A stretch of 64,000 bases of DNA, from positions 159,760 to 223,759 of the forward strand of contig CANJLH010000005.1 of NCBI GenBank assembly GCA_947475415.1, read 5' to 3'. Each line of letters starts with the position of its first letter. Position 1 is the stretch's first letter. This document shows, one piece after another, positions 1 to 9,143 of this stretch. The position numbers were made by a program, and so were the translations under genes. Source of the stretch: Caulobacteraceae bacterium (lineage in GTDB: Bacteria; Pseudomonadota; Alphaproteobacteria; Caulobacterales; Caulobacteraceae). The notes beneath the pieces were generated by a model, which searched no databases, was not told where the DNA came from, and saw nothing but the letters and a program-made list of their open reading frames with translations.

Positions 1-867
1 GTGAACGGGGAAGAGGTCTGGTGCCAGCTGTTCTCGGAGCCGGGCGCCGGGTCTGACGTGGCGGGCCTGTCGACCCGGGCGGTCCGGGAGGGCGACGGCT
101 GGCGGGTGCATGGTCAGAAGGTGTGGACCAGCTGGGCCCATGAGGCGGCTTGGGGGCTGTTGTTCGCCCGCACCGATCCCACCGCGCCCAAACACAAGGG
201 CCTGACCATGTTCTTTATCGACATGCGCCAGCCCGGCGTGAGCGTGAAGCCGATTCGGATGATGAACGACAAGCGGGTGTTCAACGAGGTGTTCTTCGAC
301 GGCGCCTGGGTTCCCGATACACAGCGGCTGGGCGAGGTGGGCGGCGGCTGGCAGGTCTCGATCACCACTCTGATGAACGAGCGGCTAGGCAGTGGCGTGC
401 CCACGGGCTTTGAGCAGCTGTTCCAGCTCTGCCTTCGCCTGGAGGGAGACAACGGTCCACTGGTGGACGACCCCGCGGTGCGCTCCAACCTGGCGCGGTG
501 GGCGGCGACGGCTTCCGGGCTTCGCCACACGCTCAACCGCGCCCTAACCAGCCTGTCGAGGGGCGAGACGCCGGGGCCCGAGAACTCGGTGGGCAAGCTG
601 GCCACCGCCTCGACCCTGATCAACATCACCCAGTACGCCATGGATCTTTTGGGCGAGCAGGGCCAGCTTTCGGCGGCGGCCAATGAGCATGGCGGCGGCT
701 GGTTCCAGGCCATGGCGCTCAGGTCCCCCGCCCTGCGCATCGAAGCGGGCTCCGACGAAATCCTGCGCAACATCATCGCTGAACGGGTTCTGGGGCTGCC
801 GGGTGACATCAGGGTGGACAAGAATGTGCCCTTCGACGCCATTCCCACACGCGGCCGACCGGGATGA
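1..867 (+). CDS. Acyl-CoA dehydrogenase, C-terminal part (5' end outside window)
   Basis: Flavin-dependent alpha,beta-desaturation of an acyl-CoA thioester. The 288 visible residues carry the family's middle-domain signature (FSEPGAGSDVAGL near the start, then a conserved W-x-S segment) and the C-terminal helical domain, including the ERLGSG and GSDEILRNIIAERVLGLP segments that contact FAD and form the tetramer interface. The frame is open to the first base and relatives are about 380-400 residues, so roughly the first 100 residues lie upstream; the GTG at base 1 is not taken as the start. The stop overlaps the next gene's ATG by four bases (ATGA), so the two are probably translated together. 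The acyl substrate is not predictable. Confidence 0.9.
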   Translation: MNGEEVWCQLFSEPGAGSDVAGLSTRAVREGDGWRVHGQKVWTSWAHEAAWGLLFARTDPTAPKHKGLTMFFIDMRQPGVSVKPIRMMNDKRVFNEVFFDGAWVPDTQRLGEVGGGWQVSITTLMNERLGSGVPTGFEQLFQLCLRLEGDNGPLVDDPAVRSNLARWAATASGLRHTLNRALTSLSRGETPGPENSVGKLATASTLINITQYAMDLLGEQGQLSAAANEHGGGWFQAMALRSPALRIEAGSDEILRNIIAERVLGLPGDIRVDKNVPFDAIPTRGRPG

Positions 868-2219
868 GCGGAGAACCCCGCTCGGCGCGGACGTTGGCGG
901 CCTGGGCCCTTCCCTGCCTACCCATGGCCGGGCTCAACCTGCCGCTGGTTGTCTATCTGCCGGAATATTACGCCAGCGAGCTTGGTCTCAGCCTGGCGGC
1001 GGTGGGAGCCACTTTCCTGATGGTGCGCCTGCTGGACATCGGATTCGATCCGTTCATCGGCGGGGTGATGGACGCCACCCGTTCGCCGATTGGGCGCTTC
1101 AAATTCTGGTTCCTGATCAGCGTTCCTTTGATGGTCGCCTCGTCCTACGCCCTGTTCATGGCCAAGCCGGGCGTGACCTCCGGCTATCTGCTATTCTGGC
1201 TGGTGGTGGTCTATGCGTCGGCGTCGATCTCGACTCTGGCGCAGTTGGCCTGGGGCTCGGTGCTGTCGGGGGACTACAACCAGCGTTCGCGGATCTACGG
1301 CTGGTGGCAGGCCGGCAATGTGGTGGGGATCATCCTGGTCTTGACCCTGCCCGCAGTACTGCCGCTGCTGGGCGTCGGCGGCCACGCGGCGGGCGTGCGG
1401 GCGATGGGCTGGTTCATCGTCATCCTTGCTCCGCTGACCATCGCCTACGCCACCTGGCGCGTGCCTGAGCCGGACGCTGGTGCGGCGCAGGCCAAGCCCG
1501 GCCTGGCGGACTATCTGAACCTGTTCCGCCAGCCCAATGTGGTGCGCCTGCTTTTGGCCGACTTCCTGATCGGGGCGGGACCGGCGATCACCGGCGCCCT
1601 GTTCTTCTTCTTTTTCGAACGGGTGAAGGGGTTCCAAAAGGACACCGCCAGCCTGCTGCTGCTGATCTATTTCGTTGGCGGACTGATCGGTGCGCCGCTG
1701 TGGGCGTGGCTGGCGACCCGGTTCGGCAAGCATCGGACTCTGGCGGCCTCCAACGTGCTCTATGCGGCGGCGACGGTGGGCGCATTGGCCATTCCGCCAG
1801 GCAGCGTGCCCATGGGGGCCCTGCTGATGTTCCTGATCGGCGTACCCTATGCGGCGGGGGCGTTCCTGTTGCGGGCGATGATGGCCGATGTGGGAGATGA
1901 GGTGCGGCTGCAGGCTGGGAAGGATCAGACCGGTCTCCTCTATGCGCTGTTGTCTGGCACTCTGAAGATCGGATCGGCGATCGCCGTGGGCGTGGCATTT
2001 CCGCTGCTTCAGGCGCTGGGGTTCGATGCGCGCCATGGGGGCGGCTCAGGCGGGCTTGAGGGGCTGAAATGGCTGTTCGTCCTGGCGCCCGCGGCGCTGG
2101 CGCTTGCGGCAAGCTGGCTGATCGTCAATTTCCCCCTCACCGCCGAACGCCATGCGCAGATCCGCCGCCACCTGGATGCCGAGGCCGCCGCCGCCGGAGA
2201 CCCCCATGCCGTCCATTGA
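864..2219 (+). CDS. MFS transporter, glycoside-pentoside-hexuronide/cation symporter type (MFS_2)
   Basis: Inner-membrane secondary transporter of 451 residues with about 12 hydrophobic segments. The N-terminal half has the MelB-like layout: a first helix ending in LVVYLPEYYASELG, then DIGFDPFIGGVMDATRSPIG, which matches the conserved Asp-rich DP-x-x-G-x-x-x-D loop of the GPH family. A charged cytoplasmic loop (FFFERVKGFQKDT) separates the halves. It overlaps the acyl-CoA dehydrogenase by 4 bases and mazG by 14 bases, so it is expressed in one operon. Relatives move sugars or other polar solutes with Na+ or H+; with an acyl-CoA dehydrogenase next door the cargo may not be a sugar. Confident at family level only. 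Confidence 0.85.
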   Translation: MSGEPRSARTLAAWALPCLPMAGLNLPLVVYLPEYYASELGLSLAAVGATFLMVRLLDIGFDPFIGGVMDATRSPIGRFKFWFLISVPLMVASSYALFMAKPGVTSGYLLFWLVVVYASASISTLAQLAWGSVLSGDYNQRSRIYGWWQAGNVVGIILVLTLPAVLPLLGVGGHAAGVRAMGWFIVILAPLTIAYATWRVPEPDAGAAQAKPGLADYLNLFRQPNVVRLLLADFLIGAGPAITGALFFFFFERVKGFQKDTASLLLLIYFVGGLIGAPLWAWLATRFGKHRTLAASNVLYAAATVGALAIPPGSVPMGALLMFLIGVPYAAGAFLLRAMMADVGDEVRLQAGKDQTGLLYALLSGTLKIGSAIAVGVAFPLLQALGFDARHGGGSGGLEGLKWLFVLAPAALALAASWLIVNFPLTAERHAQIRRHLDAEAAAAGDPHAVH

Positions 2220-3024
2220 GCCCCCCACCGACGCAAGACCCATCGACCGGCTGATCGCCATCATGGCCCAGCTGCGCGACCCCCAGACCGGGTGTCCCTG
2301 GGACCGAGAGCAGACCTTCGCCACCATCGCCCCTTATACGGTGGAGGAGGCCTATGAGGTGGCCGACGCCATTGAGCGCGACGACCTGCCGGCGCTCAAG
2401 GATGAACTGGGCGACCTGTTGCTACAGGTGGTGTTCCATGGGCGGATGGCCGAGGAACAGGGAGCCTTCGCCTTCGAGGATATCGCCGCCGCCATCGCCG
2501 ACAAGCTGGTGCGCCGCCATCCGCATGTGTTCGCGGGCGAGCGCTACGACAGCGTCGCCGAACAGACCGCGGCCTGGGAGGCCGGCAAGGCCGCCGAGCG
2601 GGCTGAAAAGGGCGCCGGCGGCCTGCTCGACGACGTGCCCGCGGGCATGCCGGCGCTGACCCGCGCGGTGAAGCTCTCCAAGCGGGCGGCCAAGGTGGGC
2701 TTCGTCTGGCCCACTATCACCGAGGTGCTGGCCAAACTGCACGAGGAAGTGGCCGAGTTGGAAGTCGAGATCGCGGCTGGGGATGTGGCGCGCTCGGAAA
2801 AGGAGCTGGGCGACGTGCTGTTCGTGGCCGCCAACATCGCCCGCACCTTAGGGATCGATCCGGAAGCGGCCCTGCGAGGAACCAACGCCAAATTCGTGCG
2901 CCGGTTCGGCTTCATCGAGGCGGAACTGGCCAAGCGGGGCCGCACCCCGGAACAGTCGGACCTTGCCGAGATGGACGCTCTGTGGGAGGCGGCCAAGGCG
3001 GCGGAGCGGGCGATGGAGGGCTGA
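2206..3024 (+). CDS. mazG: Nucleoside triphosphate pyrophosphohydrolase MazG
   Basis: House-cleaning enzyme that hydrolyses (d)NTPs to NMP and pyrophosphate. The 272-residue protein has two tandem MazG domains: the first begins LRDPQTGCPWDREQTFATI and carries the metal-binding E-x-x-E/E-x-x-D pattern in VEEAYEVADAIE and KDELGDLLLQVVFH; the second repeats it in KLHEEVAELEVEI and EKELGDVLFVAAN. Length fits the bacterial family (about 260-280). I chose ATG 2206 (MPSIEPPTDARPIDRL) because the upstream in-frame ATG at 2152 would add a proline-rich, non-conserved stretch wholly inside the transporter gene. Its last 113 bases are antisense to the 3' end of the hypothetical gene on the other strand. 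Confidence 0.93.
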   Translation: MPSIEPPTDARPIDRLIAIMAQLRDPQTGCPWDREQTFATIAPYTVEEAYEVADAIERDDLPALKDELGDLLLQVVFHGRMAEEQGAFAFEDIAAAIADKLVRRHPHVFAGERYDSVAEQTAAWEAGKAAERAEKGAGGLLDDVPAGMPALTRAVKLSKRAAKVGFVWPTITEVLAKLHEEVAELEVEIAAGDVARSEKELGDVLFVAANIARTLGIDPEAALRGTNAKFVRRFGFIEAELAKRGRTPEQSDLAEMDALWEAAKAAERAMEG

Positions 3025-3631
3025 GCGTCCTCTGCCACGCCGGGTCCCACGGCGGCCAGGTCTCGGGAGGGTTGGGGTCGGCGTTGAAGAGGCTCAGTCC
3101 GGAACCTTCGCCGTTCAGTTCGTCCGCGCAGTCGAGGCGTTCGTATTCGGTCCAGCGGGGCATATGCGAGGCCGGTCCACGAAACCCCGATCCTCCCCGC
3201 GAAGGCGGGGACCCAGGTGTTTTGTGTGTTTCAGCGGTCGGCGCCGCGATGGGCTTGATGTCAAGCCTGCCGGCGCCGATGGAGCCAGGAAAAAAGCCTG
3301 GGTCCCCGCCTTCGCGGGGAGGATCGGTGGGGGGCTGATTTTTGCGCCGGATTTCCGCCCGCCGCTCGCGGTTGGAGATGCGGCATTCCCGATCGAGGCG
3401 GGCCTTCAACGCCAGGGTCTGGCGCAATGACCGGGCGGTCTGATTGTAGAGCCGGCCGAACACGGCGGCTTGTTCCGGGGTGTCGGTTTCCAACGCGCGC
3501 TGCTGCTGATCTCGGGCCAGCACGAGGGTCATCTTGGCCAGCTCATCGAGATAGAGCTCGTGCCGTTCGATGATGTTTTCGTCTTCGTCGCGCACGAACA
3601 AAGAGAGAACATGGATTGGGGTGGAAGTCAA
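2912..3631 (-). CDS. Hypothetical protein carrying an in-frame palindromic repeat insertion
   Basis: A 239-residue reading frame with no family I can name. Residues 1-100 look like a genuine charged, helical protein (LFVRDEDENIIERHELYLD, then ETDTPEQAAVFGRLYNQ and many Arg/Glu residues). Codons 102-148 or so are encoded by the 141-bp inverted-repeat element at 3187-3327, which adds exactly 47 codons and no stop. Native-looking sequence resumes with HMPRWTEYERLDCADELNGEG. The last ~37 residues are proline-rich and antisense to mazG, and may not be conserved. The frame opens with TTG at 3631; no good ribosome binding site is visible, so the start is uncertain. It may be a tolerated insertion or a decaying gene. 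Confidence 0.6.
   Translation of the reverse strand: MTSTPIHVLSLFVRDEDENIIERHELYLDELAKMTLVLARDQQQRALETDTPEQAAVFGRLYNQTARSLRQTLALKARLDRECRISNRERRAEIRRKNQPPTDPPREGGDPGFFPGSIGAGRLDIKPIAAPTAETHKTPGSPPSRGGSGFRGPASHMPRWTEYERLDCADELNGEGSGLSLFNADPNPPETWPPWDPAWQRTLSPPSPAPPPWPPPTERPSRQGPTVPGCGPAWPVPPR
3187..3327. repeat. REP-doublet/MITE-like palindromic element, 141 bp
   Basis: Two perfect 31-bp inverted repeats (3187-3217 and 3297-3327) flank a 79-bp centre. Each arm contains its own short hairpin, CCCCGCGAAGGCGGGG. This is the layout of a REP doublet (REPIN) or a small non-autonomous mobile element. It lies inside the minus-strand hypothetical gene and is read through in frame because its length is 3 x 47. 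No direct target duplication is obvious at the edges. Elements with the core GGGTCCCCGCCTTCGCGGGG are, to my knowledge, common in Caulobacterales genomes, but copy number here cannot be counted from one window. Confidence 0.85.
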
Positions 3632-3889
3632 GGGTTTCGAGGGTTCGATCGCCCACGAACGAGTTGAAGGTGTCGTTGGGGGTGGAAAACGGGCCGGGGT
3701 TCAATTTTTCGAGGATCAATGCCATGCACCTTAGAAACGACCGGATTTGCCGTAGGCCAGTGAGCGGGAAATGGGGTGGCGAAAGGGTGGGATTAGGCCC
3801 GCCGCGCGGGCAGCTTCAGGCCTCTACCGCATCGGATCGGCCCAGGCCTACGCTGACATCGCCTCGGCTCTCAGCCCGTCAATCCGCCC
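3632..3889. other. Intergenic region without a recognisable gene
   Basis: 258 bases between the TTG of the hypothetical gene and the stop codon of the FAD oxidoreductase; both flanking genes are on the minus strand. Short frames exist on both strands but none has a credible ribosome binding site plus protein-like composition. It should hold the promoter of the hypothetical gene; I could not assign -35/-10 boxes. Confidence 0.4.
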
Positions 3890-5176
3890 TCACCCACCCA
3901 TATACGCAATCGCCAGATCGGCGGCCTTCCGGCCGGTGTGGGCGCAGGCCTGGGTGCCGCCGTCGCCGTCGGCGATGACGGAGTCGCCGACATTCCAGAG
4001 GTTCGGGATCGGGGTTTCCTGGGGCATGTTGTACCCGGGACAGGTGCGCGAGGCGGGCCAGTCGCCGGTCATGGGGGTGGCGGCCAGCACCCGGGCGCCC
4101 TCGAAGGCGGGGTATTCGCGGCGTAGTTCGGCCAGGGCGGTGTCGATCTCCGCTTGAGGATCGAGGGGTTTGGCGCTGTCCTTGGGGATGGAATAGGCCA
4201 CGTGCAGATGCCAGCCCGGGGGCGCCATCTCCGGGCAGGTGGCGGTGAGTTCTCCCAGAAGACACAGGCTCTCGGTGTTGGCCAAGGTGATGAGGGCGGG
4301 GGTTTCCAGAACCCGGGTTGGGGTGGCCAGGTAGAAGTTGAACATGGTGGTGGGGCGGATGGTGTGGGCCGCGCGGGCGGTGTAGTCGCCGCCCATGGCC
4401 GCCTCCCCCACCAGGGCGATGGTGGCGGTGACGCCCGCGTCGCTGATCACCGTGCGGGCCTTGACGGTGGACTTCGCGCCGTCGGCCTCAAGCTCAACGC
4501 CGGTGGCGACGCCGTCTGCGGTGAGAATGCGCAAGGCGCGGGTGTGAAGCCGGATCTCGCCGCCCTTGGCGCGGATGGCGCCGGCCAGGTCGTTCCAGAT
4601 TCCGATCGTGCCCCGGGGGCAGAAGCCGATGGGGGTGGCGGCGCTGCGGGCGAAGAAGGACAGGAAGGCGCGGGCGGGCAGGTCCTGCGGATTGGCGGAG
4701 AACAGAACCGCACAGAGGTTGCGGAACAAGCCGTGTACAGTCCTGTTCCTGGTAAAGCCGTTGAGCCAGGCCTTGGTGGAAAGCTGTGCGTCGGGCAAGT
4801 CGCCGCGGCGGGCGTCAGCGAACTTGGCGCCGATCTTCGCCGCGCTTTTTGTGAGGCCGGACAACAGCAGGCCCAGCCCACCCTTCTCAGAGTCAACAAT
4901 CTTGCCGTCCACCCGGAACACGGTGCGCGGCTGGGGCACGCGCACGTCGTACTCTAATCCGGACTCGGTCATGATCTGCTCAAAGAGGCCGCCTCGCTTG
5001 AGGGCGATGGCGCCGGCGTTGACGATGAATCCGTCGATCTCATAGGAGGTGGCCCGACCGCCGACACGATCGTGATCGTCGACGACCAGGACCGATTTGC
5101 CGGCATTGACCAGACAGGCGGCCGCGAACAGGCCGCCGGCGCCGGCGCCGACAACCACCGCATCAAATTGGTCCAT
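3890..5176 (-). CDS. NAD(P)/FAD-dependent oxidoreductase, phytoene desaturase/amine oxidase type
   Basis: A 428-residue flavoprotein. The N terminus has the Rossmann dinucleotide motif VVVGAGAGGLFAAACL, followed by the acidic strand end (VLVVDDHDRVGGRATS) with the GGR-A/S signature of the CrtI/amine-oxidase superfamily. The C-terminal FAD-contacting motif appears as LWNVGDSVIADGDGGTQACA near residue 400. Relatives include carotenoid desaturases and isomerases, and many uncharacterised desaturases of bacterial lipids. No carotenoid genes are adjacent; the phytoene-synthase-like gene at 54 kb is distant and degenerate. Reaction and substrate remain open. It stands alone, separated by 77 bases from hflX. 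Confidence 0.8.
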   Translation of the reverse strand: MDQFDAVVVGAGAGGLFAAACLVNAGKSVLVVDDHDRVGGRATSYEIDGFIVNAGAIALKRGGLFEQIMTESGLEYDVRVPQPRTVFRVDGKIVDSEKGGLGLLLSGLTKSAAKIGAKFADARRGDLPDAQLSTKAWLNGFTRNRTVHGLFRNLCAVLFSANPQDLPARAFLSFFARSAATPIGFCPRGTIGIWNDLAGAIRAKGGEIRLHTRALRILTADGVATGVELEADGAKSTVKARTVISDAGVTATIALVGEAAMGGDYTARAAHTIRPTTMFNFYLATPTRVLETPALITLANTESLCLLGELTATCPEMAPPGWHLHVAYSIPKDSAKPLDPQAEIDTALAELRREYPAFEGARVLAATPMTGDWPASRTCPGYNMPQETPIPNLWNVGDSVIADGDGGTQACAHTGRKAADLAIAYMGG

Positions 5177-5253
5177 GCTGAGCTCCCTCCTCCAAAACCG
5201 TCACAGGCGCGATAGCGCATCGGGAGGGTGGCCGTCGTCAAAACATTTCTCGG

Positions 5254-6570
5254 CTAGACCCTCACCTCAGACGCCGGAAACATCTGCTCGAACTGGCCGA
5301 GCGCCTTGGGCGTCAGCCGCACGGAGAGCGTCGTGGCGCCGTCAGGCAGGACGGAGCGGTTCATGACCCGGCCATGTCGGTAGAGCCAGGCGATAGCGGC
5401 GCCGTCGCCTGCCGGGACATGGGCGGCCACAGGAGGGGCTTCGTCAACGAGGCCGGCCACGGCGGCCAGAAGGGCCTCGCACCCCTCCCCCGTCACGGCG
5501 GAGACCACCAGGGCCGGCGGATGGGCGCGCCGCGCGTCACCGGCGACCTGGGCGCGGGCGTCGTCGTCCAGGAGGTCGGCCTTGTTCCAGACCTCCACCA
5601 CCCGCCGCTCGTCGAGCTCCACGCCCAGTCGCTCCAGCACGGTGCGGACATCGGCGGCCTGAGCATCGCTCTCCTCGCTGGCGATATCTCGTACGTGCAG
5701 GATGACGTCGGCTTCCTTCACCTCCTCCAGGGTGGCGCGGAAGGATTCGACCAGTTCGTGGGGAAGGTCGGAGATGAATCCCACGGTGTCGGACAGGATG
5801 GCCGGACGGCCGTCGGGAAGTTTCAGGCTGCGCAGAGTGGGATCGAGGGTGGCGAACAGCATGTCCTGCGCCACCACCTCGGAGGCGGTGAGGCGGTTGA
5901 ACAGGGTGGACTTGCCGGCGTTGGTGTAGCCGACCAGCGCCACGGTGGGATAGGGCTGGCGCTTGCGCGCCTGGCGCTGCAGGCCGCGGGTGCGGCGCAC
6001 CTCGCCCAGTTCCTTCTTCAACCGGGCGATTTTTTCAGCCAGCAGGCGACGGTCGGTCTCGATCTGGGTCTCTCCCGGTCCGCCCATGACCCCGAAACCG
6101 CCACGCTGACGCTCCAGGTGGGTCCAGGTGCGCACCAGGCGGGAGCGTTCGTAGGAGAGGCGCGCGAGCTCCACCTGCAGGCGACCCTCGCGGGTGCGGG
6201 CGCGGCGGGCGAAGATCTCCAGGATCAGGCCGGTCCTGTCGATGACCTTGACCTTCCAGGCCTTTTCCAGATTACGCTGCTGTACGGGCGTGAGCGCGTC
6301 ATCGACAACGGCGACGTCGGCCTCAAGGTCATGGCAGAGCTCGCCCAATTCCTCCACCTTGCCCTTGCCGAACAGGGTGGCGGGGGTGCGGCCACGCAAC
6401 GGCGCGGTCAGGGCGCGGGCGACCACCAGATCGAGGGCCAGCGCCAAGCCCACGGCCTCGTCCAGTCGTGCAACAGCGCCGCGCGCAGGGGCGCGTTCCT
6501 CACGCTGGGGATGGACGACAATGGCCCGCTGGGGCGGCGCCTCACGGTCGACGGATTTTCTGGAACTCAA
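5254..6570 (-). CDS. hflX: Ribosome-associated GTPase HflX
   Basis: Translational GTPase that splits stalled 70S ribosomes. The 438-residue protein shows the family's N-terminal nucleotide-binding domain with GKGKVEEL, a coiled coil (about 150-200) containing the conserved [12 protein letters not shown], and the G domain: G1 [10 protein letters not shown]3 [11 protein letters not shown]4 NKAD. It starts with TTG at 6570, whose TTGA overlaps the stop of hfq, so the two are translationally coupled. The hfq-hflX order is widely conserved in Proteobacteria, which supports both calls. Length is normal. Confidence 0.96.
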   Translation of the reverse strand: MSSRKSVDREAPPQRAIVVHPQREERAPARGAVARLDEAVGLALALDLVVARALTAPLRGRTPATLFGKGKVEELGELCHDLEADVAVVDDALTPVQQRNLEKAWKVKVIDRTGLILEIFARRARTREGRLQVELARLSYERSRLVRTWTHLERQRGGFGVMGGPGETQIETDRRLLAEKIARLKKELGEVRRTRGLQRQARKRQPYPTVALVGYTNAGKSTLFNRLTASEVVAQDMLFATLDPTLRSLKLPDGRPAILSDTVGFISDLPHELVESFRATLEEVKEADVILHVRDIASEESDAQAADVRTVLERLGVELDERRVVEVWNKADLLDDDARAQVAGDARRAHPPALVVSAVTGEGCEALLAAVAGLVDEAPPVAAHVPAGDGAAIAWLYRHGRVMNRSVLPDGATTLSVRLTPKALGQFEQMFPASEVRV

Positions 6571-6809
6571 TCTTCATCGTCCGCCGGCTCATACAGCTGC
6601 ACGGGCTGAGACGGCATGATGGTGGAAATGGCATGCTTGTAGACCAGCTGCGACTGGCCGTCCCGGCGCAGCAGGACGCAGAAATTGTCGAACCAACTGA
6701 CCACGCCCTGAAGCTTGACGCCGTTCACAAGGAAAATGGTCAGCGGGGTCTTGGTCTTGCGAACCTGATTGAGGAAGGTGTCCTGCAGGTTCTGTTTCTT
6801 GTCGGTCAT
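6567..6809 (-). CDS. hfq: RNA chaperone Hfq
   Basis: Hexameric Sm-like protein that anneals small RNAs to mRNAs. The 80 residues cover the whole Sm fold: the N-terminal helix ([20 protein letters not shown]), Sm1 ([20 protein letters not shown]) and Sm2 ending in YKHAISTI, the alphaproteobacterial form of the usual YKHAIST signature. The C terminus is a short acidic tail (PADDED), as in other alphaproteobacteria. I start at ATG 6809 (MTDKKQNL); a longer frame upstream has no conservation. It lies between the transaminase gene and hflX. Confidence 0.97.
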   Translation of the reverse strand: MTDKKQNLQDTFLNQVRKTKTPLTIFLVNGVKLQGVVSWFDNFCVLLRRDGQSQLVYKHAISTIMPSQPVQLYEPADDED

Positions 6810-6879
6810 GGCTTTTCGCCTCTTCGTTGATCGGGGCGAAGTCCGCCCCACACACAGAATGGCGGCGAAACCGATCTGA

Positions 6880-7743
6880 TCAGACCGCCGCCGCCATCGC
6901 TCGTTCAATATATAGCTTCCGAAGGCGCATCGCCACAGGTCCCGGCGATCCATCTCCGATCATTGCGCCATCCAGCTTGACGATGGGCAGAACCAGGGCG
7001 CCGGCGCCGGAAATGAACATTTCCCGGGCGCCCACGGCGTCCGCCGGCGTGAATGGCCGCTCGCTGACCTTCAGGCCAGTTTCGCGAATGACGTCGATGA
7101 GCGTGTTGCGGGTGACGCCGCGAAGGATGTTGGCATTGGTGTCGCGGGTTCGCAGCGACCCGTCCTGGTCGACGATCCAGACGTTCGAGGCTGCGCCTTC
7201 GGTGATGAAACCCAGGTCGTCCACGAACAGCGCTTCGCCCGCCCCCTGCTCGGCTGCGGCTTGTCGGGCAAGCACATTGGGCAACAGGCCCACGGTCTTG
7301 ATGTCGCACCGGCCCCAGCGGTTTTCCGGCGTGGTGATGGCGCCGACCCCCTTCGCAGCGCGCGCCTCGGCGGCGACGCGGTCGACGGCCTTGACGGTGA
7401 TGATCACGCCCGGGTGCACAGGGGTCCTGGGAAAAGCGTGGTCGCGTGGCGCTGCGCCGCGGCTGACCTGTAGGTAGACCAGACCGTCGCGCACGCGATT
7501 GCGCCGCACGGCCTCCTTCAGCACATAGGTCAGAGCCGCGCGCCCCATGGGCTCGGCGATGCGCAGTTCGCCAAGGCTGCGGGACAGGCGCGCGAAGTGG
7601 CCCTCCGCGTCCACGAGTTTGCCGTCGAACAGGGCCCAGACCTCATAGACCGCGTCGGCGAGTTGCAGCCCGCGGTCCTCGATATGGACAGCGGCGTCGG
7701 CGTGCCGGACGAACCGGCCGTTCACATAGGCGATGCGCCCCAC
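6880..7743 (-). CDS. PLP-dependent aminotransferase class IV, D-amino-acid transaminase type
   Basis: Fold-type IV aminotransferase of 287 residues, as expected for D-alanine transaminase and branched-chain aminotransferases. The Schiff-base lysine is in [13 protein letters not shown] near residue 146, followed by the family Glu in [14 protein letters not shown] that contacts the pyridine nitrogen. The N terminus (AYVNGRFV...[15 protein letters not shown]) is the standard class IV opening. The GTG start shares one base with the ntrX stop, so it sits at the 3' end of the ntr operon; the same gene follows ntrX in many alphaproteobacteria. The preferred substrate (D-amino acid versus branched chain) cannot be settled by eye, though the sequence resembles Dat more. 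Confidence 0.85.
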   Translation of the reverse strand: MGRIAYVNGRFVRHADAAVHIEDRGLQLADAVYEVWALFDGKLVDAEGHFARLSRSLGELRIAEPMGRAALTYVLKEAVRRNRVRDGLVYLQVSRGAAPRDHAFPRTPVHPGVIITVKAVDRVAAEARAAKGVGAITTPENRWGRCDIKTVGLLPNVLARQAAAEQGAGEALFVDDLGFITEGAASNVWIVDQDGSLRTRDTNANILRGVTRNTLIDVIRETGLKVSERPFTPADAVGAREMFISGAGALVLPIVKLDGAMIGDGSPGPVAMRLRKLYIERAMAAAV

Positions 7744-9134
7744 TAGTTGACCTCTTCGTCCACGGCCTTGGCGCTGGACAGCCCCAGGGATTTCAGTTTG
7801 CGATGCAGCGCGGAGCGCTCCATGCCGATGAAATTGGCGGTGCGCGAGATGTTGCCCGAGAAGCGCAGCATCTGGGCCGAAAGATACTCACGCTCGAACA
7901 CCTCGCGAGCTTCGCGTAGAGGAAGCGCGATAATCTTTTCCGCGCCAACGCCGTTGGCATGATCGCTCACCGCGGCCTCGGCGGGCAGCATGTCGGCGCT
8001 GATGAGATCGGCGGGATCGCCGGAGGCCAAGATCAAGATGCGCTCGATATTGTTGCGCAACTGACGCAGGTTACCGGGCCAGGCGCGCACCTGCAGTGTG
8101 GCGAGGGCATCATCGCCGAGACGCCGGCGCGGCATGCCGGTGGCTTCGCAGATGCGGGCGATGAAATCCTCTATCAGTTCGGGAATATCTTCGCGGCGTT
8201 CAGCCAGGCCAGGGACATTGACTGGCACCACATTCAGGCGGTGGAATAGATCTTCCCGGAATCGTCCGGCGGCGATCTCGCCGCGCAGATCGCGAGAGGT
8301 CGAGGAGACCACGCGCACATCCACCTGTACGTCGTTGTCTCCGCCCACTCGCCGGAAGCGCTGTTCGACGAGGACCCGCAGGATGCGGCTCTGGGTTTCG
8401 CGGGGCATGTCCGCCACTTCGTCAAGGTAGAGCGTGCCGCCGTGGGCGCGTTCAAACACGCCAACACGCACCGAGCGACCGCCCTCCGCTTCTTCGCCGA
8501 ACAGGGCCTCATCCATCCGTTCGGGCGCCATGCCGGCCGCGCTGATGGCGACGAATTCGTTCTTGGCGCGGGCGCTGGACTGATGGATCAGCCGGGCAAC
8601 CGTCTCTTTGCCGGACCCCGGCGGACCTGAGATCAGGACGCGGCTGTTGGCGCCGGCGAGTTTGGCGACCAGTTGACGCAACTGCTGGGCGGCCATGGAT
8701 TTTCCCAACAGGCCTTCAGGCGTGATTGCCTGCGTCCGCAGGTGGCGGTTCTCCCTGCGCAGGCTGGCCGCCTCCATCGCCCGTTGGGCCAGCAACAGCA
8801 GGCGGTCAGACTTGAAGGGCTTTTCCAGGAAGTCGTAGGCGCCGCGCTTGATGGCGGACACGGCGGTTTCGATATTGCCGTGGCCGGAGATCATGATCAC
8901 CGGCAGGTCGGGGTCCATCTGCTTGACCAGGTCGAGCAGCTCCAGACCGTCCATGCCGCCGCCGTGCATCCAGATGTCAAGCACAAGCAGGGACGGTTTA
9001 CGGGCGCGCACGGCGGCGAGTGCAGACTCCGAGTCGGCGGCGGTACGGACCGCGTAGCCTTCGTCCGCCAGGATTCCGGCAACCAGCTCGCGGATATCCG
9101 CTTCGTCATCGACAACCAGCACATCAGAGGCCAT
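7743..9134 (-). CDS. ntrX: Response regulator NtrX
   Basis: Partner of the NtrY kinase, controlling nitrogen and redox-linked genes. The 463 residues hold a receiver domain (acidic pocket DDEAD at the start, phospho-acceptor Asp in LLVLDIWMHGGG), an AAA+ domain (Walker A SGPPGSGKETV, Walker B-like GTLYLDEVADM) and a C-terminal Fis-type helix-turn-helix (SGNISRTANFIGMERSALHR). The surface loop that carries GAFTGA in sigma-54 activators is absent: DEALFGEEAEGGRSVRVG stands in its place. It follows ntrY by 9 bases. Confidence 0.95.
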   Translation of the reverse strand: MASDVLVVDDEADIRELVAGILADEGYAVRTAADSESALAAVRARKPSLLVLDIWMHGGGMDGLELLDLVKQMDPDLPVIMISGHGNIETAVSAIKRGAYDFLEKPFKSDRLLLLAQRAMEAASLRRENRHLRTQAITPEGLLGKSMAAQQLRQLVAKLAGANSRVLISGPPGSGKETVARLIHQSSARAKNEFVAISAAGMAPERMDEALFGEEAEGGRSVRVGVFERAHGGTLYLDEVADMPRETQSRILRVLVEQRFRRVGGDNDVQVDVRVVSSTSRDLRGEIAAGRFREDLFHRLNVVPVNVPGLAERREDIPELIEDFIARICEATGMPRRRLGDDALATLQVRAWPGNLRQLRNNIERILILASGDPADLISADMLPAEAAVSDHANGVGAEKIIALPLREAREVFEREYLSAQMLRFSGNISRTANFIGMERSALHRKLKSLGLSSAKAVDEEVN

Positions 9135-9143
9135 GTCGCACCC

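Noticed and set aside
3191..3320. The inverted repeats as part of a CRISPR array or an rRNA/tRNA-like RNA.
   Set aside because: There are only two copies in inverted, not direct, orientation, and there is no cloverleaf or spacer pattern.
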